From Utricularia gibba (Eukaryota > Streptophyta > Magnoliopsida > Lamiales > Lentibulariaceae), in assembly GCA_002189035.1 (NCBI GenBank), contig NEEC01000037.1, positions 1 through 59,695 of the forward strand: a DNA stretch of 59,695 bases, read 5' to 3'. Position 1 is the stretch's first letter. Each line of letters begins with the position of its first letter. The notes below the pieces were generated by a model. The model was not told where the DNA came from, did no database searches, and worked only from the letters and a program-made list of their open reading frames with translations. The position numbers and the translations under genes were made by a program. Of this stretch, positions 1 to 6,832 are shown in pieces.

Positions 1-2091
1 TTGTCTTCAGACCGGAATGTCCTTCTTCGAGGTTCACTTCATTGTGGTGCACTCGGGTTGTTCCGCTTGTATTTCCTCACGAGAGGAGATACGTTTGTGT
101 CCTCCTTCACTTCATGGAAAGATGTGGGAGCACGCAGCAGATTATGGAGATTTGAAACAGAACACACATCACGAGGCAACCTAACGACGCAGCAACCAGC
201 CCGACCTCGGTCTACCTGGAGCACCATCAATGAGCATGGCGTTGGAAGTGGCATACTCTACATGCAAAACGTAACCACCACCTCCTCTGACGTATGCTCG
301 GTTCTCCTTGTAGGTGGAGTGGATGGTGGTCCCGATGACGCGCCTCCTACATGCACCTCGAACCACGCAGGTAATGCAAGCACACGCAACATCATGCGTC
401 TTCACTCCACAGCAGGAGGCTCCATGCATGTTTCTAACAGCATCGATCATTCGCTCCCCTTCATTTCGAGCTTCACGAGATGGCTGGAATACCATCGAAA
501 CCCTGCATATCTTTCCTGGAGCACCCGCCCAAGTGCGACAAAGCTCCTATTTTCTTAGGACATCCGCGTCATGGCCATTCTTCGTCTCAACTTGTTTTCC
601 CAGAGTGGGCTCGAAGGCGACGATCCGTTAACATGCAGCAAAGGAAGCCAACACTCGCCAACAGAAGGTCACGCTTTGCGGAAACCATGCTCTCTAAAAG
701 GCATTGCATAACAATCCGAACGAGCTCACCAGCAGGAACTCAGGGAACGTGAGTTGGGACATGATGAAAGGGAAGTATGAGGCGAATTCGCATTCCAATG
801 TTATCACTATTTGCGATCCCAAAATTGAATGCAAAAGTTCGTAGCAGAGAGGCTGCAAAAAACTACAGAAATCGGTTCTCGAAGGCCGTACCAGCATTCC
901 AACATGAGGGGCACACGCAAAGGGATCCTTGGAGCAACAAACGGTGGTACGCATACGCGACCAGGGTTGCGCCCAAAGTCATCGATCCTGGATCGCGGCG
1001 TTGTGAACGTCGTTTTCACAATCGTGTAGCTGTGTAGAACCATTCAAGCTGTAGAATGCAAGGTGCGCCTACATGTCCGGTGGTTCGAAGGAGCGTTCAT
1101 CCGCATGAGGTTTCTGCGAGTCCAAGGGTTGGAATGCAGTCAATTAGCCATGGGAGTAAGAAAAAAAGACGAACAAGTCGAGAAACCCTCCAAAAGGGCG
1201 CGGTGTCTAGAACACCTCCTTTGAGAATGGAGGGCGGATGGAACTTGCTCCACATGCCGCGAATGGAGATATGCATACGAAAAAACACCAACATCGGGTC
1301 ACCGACGTCGTTGCCAAGGAACTCTCTACAAGCACCGTGTGACGACCTCCTTTGCAGCTATTGGATCCCCCTGCGGAGTGTCTCCGTACCTCGAAAAAAC
1401 GAGCTTTCTACGGTAGCTCGTTTTCAGGAGCGCATGGCTCTTGAAACTCAGCACATGGATTCGCAATGATGGCAAGGGAGAGCACGTCCAATGGCGTAGT
1501 TACCGCGCCGCAATCGCATTCGAGGAGAAAAGAAGTTGTTTGGAAAAGAATTGGGCATCAAGGAAGACCGTTCAAATAGGCTCACGAAATTTGGAATTGG
1601 AGCAGCAGTACGTGTGACTTGTGTTGCTCCACCATTATGTGCGTCGATGGGTGTAGCGTGTTTGCGCAGTTTCACAAGGATACAGGGTGGCGAACAGTAG
1701 TTTGCAATAAGCATGAAGCGGGGGTACCGCTTGTGCACAAAAAGCTATAAAAGCTGTCCTTGTATAATTTCCCATGGGTATGAACCAGGTGCCGGGTTCA
1801 CACGCAAGCCTTCAGGTGAATCTACGTGACGATATTCATTCCAAGCTCCGTCGGATAGTGCCACCCTCGATAGCCAGCATATCAATGCTATCTTGACAGG
1901 CTGCTGACGGGAATCGACAGTCCCCGAGCTCACTTTTTGCTACATGGATTTAAAGAAGTTGAGTAGCTTATGTTTGTATGCAGAACACGAGAAGTCCCCA
2001 TCCGTCGCAGAAAAGGGGCGTGGATAGATGTGAGTGTTGCCACTCCCTTCTCTATGACCTTAAAATCGTGTATTTGTGTGCTTCTTGCGGT
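1..2091 (+). repeat. Repeat copy 1, edge variant
   Basis: Full-length copy of 2,091 bp. It differs from the consensus in two visible ways. Base 831 is G where nearly all other copies have C, a variant shared only with copy 29. The G run at 1720-1724 has five G rather than six, which is shared with copy 27. At unit position 1102 it has the majority C. The window begins inside the 223-codon ORF of this unit, so only its last 185 codons (1-558) are present here. Confidence 0.95.
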
Positions 2092-4182
2092 TTGTCTTCA
2101 GACCGGAATGTCCTTCTTCGAGGTTCACTTCATTGTGGTGCACTCGGGTTGTTCCGCTTGTATTTCCTCACGAGAGGAGATACGTTTGTGTCCTCCTTCA
2201 CTTCATGGAAAGATGTGGGAGCACGCAGCAGATTATGGAGATTTGAAACAGAACACACATCACGAGGCAACCTAACGACGCAGCAACCAGCCCGACCTCG
2301 GTCTACCTGGAGCACCATCAATGAGCATGGCGTTGGAAGTGGCATACTCTACATGCAAAACGTAACCACCACCTCCTCTGACGTATGCTCGGTTCTCCTT
2401 GTAGGTGGAGTGGATGGTGGTCCCGATGACGCGCCTCCTACATGCACCTCGAACCACGCAGGTAATGCAAGCACACGCAACATCATGCGTCTTCACTCCA
2501 CAGCAGGAGGCTCCATGCATGTTTCTAACAGCATCGATCATTCGCTCCCCTTCATTTCGAGCTTCACGAGATGGCTGGAATACCATCGAAACCCTGCATA
2601 TCTTTCCTGGAGCACCCGCCCAAGTGCGACAAAGCTCCTATTTTCTTAGGACATCCGCGTCATGGCCATTCTTCGTCTCAACTTGTTTTCCCAGAGTGGG
2701 CTCGAAGGCGACGATCCGTTAACATGCAGCAAAGGAAGCCAACACTCGCCAACAGAAGGTCACGCTTTGCGGAAACCATGCTCTCTAAAAGGCATTGCAT
2801 AACAATCCGAACGAGCTCACCAGCAGGAACTCAGGGAACGTGAGTTGGGACATGATGAAAGGGAAGTATGAGGCGAATTCGCATTCCAATGTTATCACTA
2901 TTTGCGATCCCAAAATTGAATCCAAAAGTTCGTAGCAGAGAGGCTGCAAAAAACTACAGAAATCGGTTCTCGAAGGCCGTACCAGCATTCCAACATGAGG
3001 GGCACACGCAAAGGGATCCTTGGAGCAACAAACGGTGGTACGCATACGCGACCAGGGTTGCGCCCAAAGTCATCGATCCTGGATCGCGGCGTTGTGAACG
3101 TCGTTTTCACAATCGTGTAGCTGTGTAGAACCATTCAAGCTGTAGAATGCAAGGTGCGCCTACATGTCCGGTGGTTCGAAGGAGCGTTCATCGCATGAGG
3201 TTTCTGCGAGTCCAAGGGTTGGAATGCAGTCAATTAGCCATGGGAGTAAGAAAAAAAGACGAACAAGTCGAGAAACCCTCCAAAAGGGCGCGGTGTCTAG
3301 AACACCTCCTTTGAGAATGGAGGGCGGATGGAACTTGCTCCACATGCCGCGAATGGAGATATGCATACGAAAAAACACCAACATCGGGTCACCGACGTCG
3401 TTGCCAAGGAACTCTCTACAAGCACCGTGTGACGACCTCCTTTGCAGCTATTGGATCCCCCTGCGGAGTGTCTCCGTACCTCGAAAAAACGAGCTTTCTA
3501 CGGTAGCTCGTTTTCAGGAGCGCATGGCTCTTGAAACTCAGCACATGGATTCGCAATGATGGCAAGGGAGAGCACGTCCAATGGCGTAGTTACCGCGCCG
3601 CAATCGCATTCGAGGAGAAAAGAAGTTGTTTGGAAAAGAATTGGGCATCAAGGAAGACCGTTCAAATAGGCTCACGAAATTTGGAATTGGAGCAGCAGTA
3701 CGTGTGACTTGTGTTGCTCCACCATTATGTGCGTCGATGGGTGTAGCGTGTTTGCGCAGTTTCACAAGGATACAGGGTGGCGAACAGTAGTTTGCAATAA
3801 GCATGAAGCGGGGGGTACCGCTTGTGCACAAAAAGCTATAAAAGCTGTCCTTGTATAATTTCCCATGGGTATGAACCAGGTGCCGGGTTCACACGCAAGC
3901 CTTCAGGTGAATCTACGTGACGATATTCATTCCAAGCTCCGTCGGATAGTGCCACCCTCGATAGCCAGCATATCAATGCTATCTTGACAGGCTGCTGACG
4001 GGAATCGACAGTCCCCGAGCTCACTTTTTGCTACATGGATTTAAAGAAGTTGAGTAGCTTATGTTTGTATGCAGAACACGAGAAGTCCCCATCCGTCGCA
4101 GAAAAGGGGCGTGGATAGATGTGAGTGTTGCCACTCCCTTCTCTATGACCTTAAAATCGTGTATTTGTGTGCTTCTTGCGGT
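2092..4182 (+). repeat. Repeat copy 2, one-base deletion type
   Basis: Length 2,091. One C is missing near 3192-3193 (CATCGCATG instead of CATCCGCATG), the same allele as copies 4 and 5. The deletion moves the upstream frame of the downstream ORF. That ORF now opens at 3164 and runs 131 codons instead of opening at the equivalent of 5238 with 137 codons. The opposite-strand ORF lengthens from 65 to 74 codons. Confidence 0.95.
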
Positions 4183-5164
4183 TTGTCTTCAGACCGGAAT
4201 GTCCTTCTTCGAGGTTCACTTCATTGTGGTGCACTCGGGTTGTTCCGCTTGTATTTCCTCACGAGAGGAGATACGTTTGTGTCCTCCTTCACTTCATGGA
4301 AAGATGTGGGAGCACGCAGCAGATTATGGAGATTTGAAACAGAACACACATCACGAGGCAACCTAACGACGCAGCAACCAGCCCGACCTCGGTCTACCTG
4401 GAGCACCATCAATGAGCATGGCGTTGGAAGTGGCATACTCTACATGCAAAACGTAACCACCACCTCCTCTGACGTATGCTCGGTTCTCCTTGTAGGTGGA
4501 GTGGATGGTGGTCCCGATGACGCGCCTCCTACATGCACCTCGAACCACGCAGGTAATGCAAGCACACGCAACATCATGCGTCTTCACTCCACAGCAGGAG
4601 GCTCCATGCATGTTTCTAACAGCATCGATCATTCGCTCCCCTTCATTTCGAGCTTCACGAGATGGCTGGAATACCATCGAAACCCTGCATATCTTTCCTG
4701 GAGCACCCGCCCAAGTGCGACAAAGCTCCTATTTTCTTAGGACATCCGCGTCATGGCCATTCTTCGTCTCAACTTGTTTTCCCAGAGTGGGCTCGAAGGC
4801 GACGATCCGTTAACATGCAGCAAAGGAAGCCAACACTCGCCAACAGAAGGTCACGCTTTGCGGAAACCATGCTCTCTAAAAGGCATTGCATAACAATCCG
4901 AACGAGCTCACCAGCAGGAACTCAGGGAACGTGAGTTGGGACATGATGAAAGGGAAGTATGAGGCGAATTCGCATTCCAATGTTATCACTATTTGCGATC
5001 CCAAAATTGAATCCAAAAGTTCGTAGCAGAGAGGCTGCAAAAAACTACAGAAATCGGTTCTCGAAGGCCGTACCAGCATTCCAACATGAGGGGCACACGC
5101 AAAGGGATCCTTGGAGCAACAAACGGTGGTACGCATACGCGACCAGGGTTGCGCCCAAAGTCAT

Positions 5165-5177
5165 CGATCCTGGATCG
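5165..5177. repeat. 13-bp interrupted palindrome
   Basis: CGATCC, one T, then GGATCG form a perfect six-pair dyad around a single central base. It lies six bases before the hairpin at 5183. It might be a protein-binding dyad, but no function is implied by the sequence alone. Present in every copy that reaches this position. Confidence 0.5.
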
Positions 5178-5182
5178 CGGCG

Positions 5183-5203
5183 TTGTGAACGTCGTTTTCA
5201 CAA
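5183..5203. repeat. Hairpin, 7-bp stem and 7-base loop
   Basis: TTGTGAA (5183-5189) and TTCACAA (5197-5203) are perfectly complementary around the loop CGTCGTT. A flanking G-T pair could extend the stem by one wobble. The stem is AT-rich, so it is weak as RNA. Together with the palindrome at 5165-5177 it makes a compact 39-bp dyad region. It could be a cruciform or binding site, or chance. Confidence 0.45.
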
Positions 5204-5237
5204 TCGTGTAGCTGTGTAGAACCATTCAAGCTGTAGA

Positions 5238-5651
5238 ATGCAAGGTGCGCCTACATGTCCGGTGGTTCGAAGGAGCGTTCATCCGCATGAGGTTTCTGCG
5301 AGTCCAAGGGTTGGAATGCAGTCAATTAGCCATGGGAGTAAGAAAAAAAGACGAACAAGTCGAGAAACCCTCCAAAAGGGCGCGGTGTCTAGAACACCTC
5401 CTTTGAGAATGGAGGGCGGATGGAACTTGCTCCACATGCCGCGAATGGAGATATGCATACGAAAAAACACCAACATCGGGTCACCGACGTCGTTGCCAAG
5501 GAACTCTCTACAAGCACCGTGTGACGACCTCCTTTGCAGCTATTGGATCCCCCTGCGGAGTGTCTCCGTACCTCGAAAAAACGAGCTTTCTACGGTAGCT
5601 CGTTTTCAGGAGCGCATGGCTCTTGAAACTCAGCACATGGATTCGCAATGA
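5238..5651 (+). CDS. Doubtful 137-aa ORF spanning two hairpin clusters
   Basis: It opens at ATG 5238 and stops at TGA 5649-5651. I do not recognise it. Residues near 33-40 (GSKKKRRTSR) would read as a nuclear-localisation-like basic cluster, but the DNA there is an A-rich tract with seven A in a row, so the Lys run may be only compositional. In copies 2, 4 and 5 one missing C swaps the N-terminal 14 or so residues for a different frame starting MSGGSKERSS (131 codons) while leaving the rest open. In copies 25 and 29 Pro becomes Arg near residue 16. The frame contains both hairpin clusters (5368-5415 and 5554-5624). Tolerance of a frame change and overlap with structure argue against coding. 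Confidence 0.1.
   Translation: MQGAPTCPVVRRSVHPHEVSASPRVGMQSISHGSKKKRRTSRETLQKGAVSRTPPLRMEGGWNLLHMPRMEICIRKNTNIGSPTSLPRNSLQAPCDDLLCSYWIPLRSVSVPRKNELSTVARFQERMALETQHMDSQ
5368..5415. other. Cluster of three short hairpins, two mutually exclusive
   Basis: Three dyads lie nearly end to end. CCCT/AGGG spans 5368-5380 with a five-base loop. GGTGT/ACACC spans 5384-5398 around CTAGA, almost a palindrome over an XbaI site. CCTCC/GGAGG spans 5397-5415 with a nine-base loop. The last two share CC at 5397-5398, so an RNA could fold one or the other. Stems of four or five pairs are common by chance. The clustering just upstream of the stronger hairpins at 5554-5624 is what makes it worth recording. Confidence 0.3.
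5554..5624 (+). terminator. Terminator-like cluster of three hairpins with A and T tracts
   Basis: Hairpin 1 (5554-5570) has a seven-pair stem with one G-T and the triloop TGT. Hairpin 2 (5578-5606) is a perfect ten-pair stem AAAACGAGCT/AGCTCGTTTT with a nine-base loop TTCTACGGT. Its A tract and T tract would make it look like a bidirectional factor-independent terminator, and TTTT could also stop RNA polymerase III. Hairpin 3 (5608-5624) has six pairs with one G-T and the loop GCATG. TACGG in loop 2 is complementary to CCGTA in the 3' arm of hairpin 1, so competing pairing is possible. From the TATA box of one unit this cluster lies about 1.74 kb downstream, near the end of a unit-length transcript. 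Function is inferred. The dyads are seen directly. Confidence 0.4.
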
Positions 5652-5928
5652 TGGCAAGGGAGAGCACGTCCAATGGCGTAGTTACCGCGCCGCAATCGCA
5701 TTCGAGGAGAAAAGAAGTTGTTTGGAAAAGAATTGGGCATCAAGGAAGACCGTTCAAATAGGCTCACGAAATTTGGAATTGGAGCAGCAGTACGTGTGAC
5801 TTGTGTTGCTCCACCATTATGTGCGTCGATGGGTGTAGCGTGTTTGCGCAGTTTCACAAGGATACAGGGTGGCGAACAGTAGTTTGCAATAAGCATGAAG
5901 CGGGGGGTACCGCTTGTGCACAAAAAGC
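5652..5928. other. Spacer between hairpin cluster and TATA box
   Basis: About 280 bp with only a 97-codon open frame on the minus strand (5630-5923), which has no recognisable product. Purine-rich on the + strand at 5704-5750. The G run at 5902-5907 varies in length, with six G in most copies and five in copies 1 and 27. I see no gene. Confidence 0.5.
5914..5923. promoter_or_regulatory. 10-bp perfect palindrome just upstream of the TATA box
   Basis: TTGTGCACAA is a perfect 10-bp palindrome ending six bases before TATAAAAG. It is also close to a second small palindrome, GGTACC, in the G-rich tract at 5902-5910. A dyad at this place could be a dimeric factor site, but I know no matching factor and a 10-mer palindrome can occur by chance. 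It recurs in every complete copy. Confidence 0.25.
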
Positions 5929-5936
5929 TATAAAAG
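5929..5936 (+). promoter_or_regulatory. TATA-box-like element, one per repeat
   Basis: TATAAAAG in the context AGCTATAAAAGCTG matches the classical RNA polymerase II TATA consensus. It would place initiation roughly 25-35 bases downstream (about 5955-5970), at or just past the first ATG at 5957, and about 225 bp before the 223-codon ORF. It recurs in each complete copy (1746, 3837, 5929 and so on to 58217), 28 times in all, and is intact even in copy 28. A TATAAT string follows at 5946-5951, but no bacterial -35 box is at a suitable distance. Promoter activity is inferred. An 8-mer of this kind is not rare by chance. Confidence 0.35.
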
Positions 5937-5956
5937 CTGTCCTTGTATAATTTCCC

Positions 5957-6079
5957 ATGGGTATGAACCAGGTGCCGGGTTCACACGCAAGCCTTCAGGT
6001 GAATCTACGTGACGATATTCATTCCAAGCTCCGTCGGATAGTGCCACCCTCGATAGCCAGCATATCAATGCTATCTTGA
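5957..6079 (+). CDS. Candidate 40-aa ORF immediately downstream of the TATA box
   Basis: It starts at ATG in CCCATGGG, a good eukaryotic initiation context, with a second in-frame ATG two codons later, and stops at TGA 6077-6079. The predicted peptide begins MGMNQVPGSH and ends SISMLS. It is basic in the middle (KLRR) with no signal peptide or known motif. It is the first ATG after the TATA box and lies wholly upstream of the 223-codon ORF, so it could be a short coding sequence, an upstream ORF, or nothing. In copy 26 it loses two codons in frame. In copy 28 the middle is rewritten. The opposite strand carries an overlapping 62-codon frame (5928-6116), so openness alone is weak evidence. Recurs in each complete copy. 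Confidence 0.15.
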   Translation: MGMNQVPGSHASLQVNLRDDIHSKLRRIVPPSIASISMLS

Positions 6080-6160
6080 CAGGCTGCTGACGGGAATCGA
6101 CAGTCCCCGAGCTCACTTTTTGCTACATGGATTTAAAGAAGTTGAGTAGCTTATGTTTGT
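6080..6160. other. Leader before the 223-aa ORF, deleted in copy 28
   Basis: This stretch holds GACGGGAATCGACAGTCCCC, in which GGGA and TCCC can pair, then a T5 run and ATTTAAAG. In copy 28 almost all of the matching segment, together with the ORF start codon, is replaced by six bases at 58356-58361. No promoter or RNA gene is evident beyond the TATA box farther upstream. Confidence 0.35.
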
Positions 6161-6832
6161 ATGCAGAACACGAGAAGTCCCCATCCGTCGCAGAAAAGGG
6201 GCGTGGATAGATGTGAGTGTTGCCACTCCCTTCTCTATGACCTTAAAATCGTGTATTTGTGTGCTTCTTGCGGTTTGTCTTCAGACCGGAATGTCCTTCT
6301 TCGAGGTTCACTTCATTGTGGTGCACTCGGGTTGTTCCGCTTGTATTTCCTCACGAGAGGAGATACGTTTGTGTCCTCCTTCACTTCATGGAAAGATGTG
6401 GGAGCACGCAGCAGATTATGGAGATTTGAAACAGAACACACATCACGAGGCAACCTAACGACGCAGCAACCAGCCCGACCTCGGTCTACCTGGAGCACCA
6501 TCAATGAGCATGGCGTTGGAAGTGGCATACTCTACATGCAAAACGTAACCACCACCTCCTCTGACGTATGCTCGGTTCTCCTTGTAGGTGGAGTGGATGG
6601 TGGTCCCGATGACGCGCCTCCTACATGCACCTCGAACCACGCAGGTAATGCAAGCACACGCAACATCATGCGTCTTCACTCCACAGCAGGAGGCTCCATG
6701 CATGTTTCTAACAGCATCGATCATTCGCTCCCCTTCATTTCGAGCTTCACGAGATGGCTGGAATACCATCGAAACCCTGCATATCTTTCCTGGAGCACCC
6801 GCCCAAGTGCGACAAAGCTCCTATTTTCTTAG
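6161..6832 (+). CDS. Longest ORF of the unit: unrecognised 223-aa protein with a CxxC-x12-CxxC motif
   Basis: I do not recognise this protein. Residues 18-21 and 34-37 form C-x2-C-x12-C-x2-C followed by Gly, with the hydrophobic stretch YDLKIVYL before the second knuckle. This arrangement resembles a zinc ribbon, but there is no family match. The rest is rich in Ser, Thr and Arg and has no clear transmembrane segment. Its ATG is at 6161; an in-frame TGA lies at 6143-6145. At 50% GC an open run of this length has a chance of only a few per thousand per unit. However, a 101-codon frame (6153-6458) and a 105-codon frame (6588-6905) on this strand, and 71- and 104-codon frames on the other, are open here too, so few stops may be compositional. 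Intact starts are at 1978, 4069, 6161, 8252, 10343 and 12435, then every 2,092 bp to 52183, and 54269 (26 copies). A partial lies at 1-558. Confidence 0.22.
   Translation: MQNTRSPHPSQKRGVDRCECCHSLLYDLKIVYLCASCGLSSDRNVLLRGSLHCGALGLFRLYFLTRGDTFVSSFTSWKDVGARSRLWRFETEHTSRGNLTTQQPARPRSTWSTINEHGVGSGILYMQNVTTTSSDVCSVLLVGGVDGGPDDAPPTCTSNHAGNASTRNIMRLHSTAGGSMHVSNSIDHSLPFISSFTRWLEYHRNPAYLSWSTRPSATKLLFS

Larger units (their letters stand above)
4741..5237. other. About 0.5 kb of the unit with no supportable gene
   Basis: Between the stop of the 223-codon ORF and the 137-codon frame only short frames exist on both strands (86, 78 and 90 codons, mutually overlapping), with no recognisable product. It holds the single EcoRI site (GAATTC, 4978-4983), the variable base at 5013 (C here, G in copies 1 and 29), and the dyads at 5165-5203 listed separately. 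I see no RNA gene. Confidence 0.6.
4183..6274 (+). repeat. Repeat copy 3, consensus unit used as reference
   Basis: This 2,092-bp copy matches copies 6-24 in length and in every ORF translation, so it is used as the consensus for the internal features listed here. The first part of the unit (4183-4740) is the 3' portion of the 223-codon ORF. Then come about 0.5 kb with no gene I can support, a 137-codon open frame overlapping two hairpin clusters, a spacer, a TATA box at 5929, a 40-codon ORF at 5957, and the start of the next 223-codon ORF at 6161. Unit coordinate equals window position minus 4182. Confidence 0.95.

Noticed and set aside
1-2091. 5S rRNA, rDNA spacer or spliced-leader gene array
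   Set aside because: These are common reasons for 2-kb tandem units. I looked for conserved 5S, kinetoplastid, dinoflagellate and nematode leader sequences and found none. No large rRNA segment is present.
4397-4707. 11-base direct repeat CCTGGAGCACC exactly 300 bp apart
   Set aside because: One such pair is expected by chance in about half of random 2-kb sequences, and the flanks are unrelated.
4876-5136. Minus-strand frames of 86, 78, 97, 104, 71 and 62 codons in each unit
   Set aside because: All are within or near the chance length for 2.1 kb, overlap frames on the other strand, and resemble no family.
5250-5290. tRNA gene or RNA polymerase III B box around GGTTCGAAGGAG
   Set aside because: The core resembles a B box, but the flanks cannot form a T-arm stem, no A box lies at the right distance, and no cloverleaf can be drawn.
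5578-5606. Replication-origin stem-loop of a CRESS-type virus or satellite
   Set aside because: A ten-pair stem with a nine-base loop is the right shape, but the loop TTCTACGGT does not fit the conserved nonanucleotide on either strand, and no Rep protein is encoded.
5820-5842. Kinetoplast minicircle conserved block near GATGGGTGTAG
   Set aside because: Only part of the 12-base conserved block is matched, the other conserved blocks are missing, and GC is too high.
5946-5951. Bacterial -10 box TATAAT
   Set aside because: No -35-like hexamer is 16-18 bp upstream, and no bacterial gene follows.
6153-6458. 101-codon + strand frame with a hydrophobic stretch
   Set aside because: It overlaps the longer 223-codon frame, has no recognisable motif beyond scattered Cys and hydrophobic residues, and several frames here are open together.
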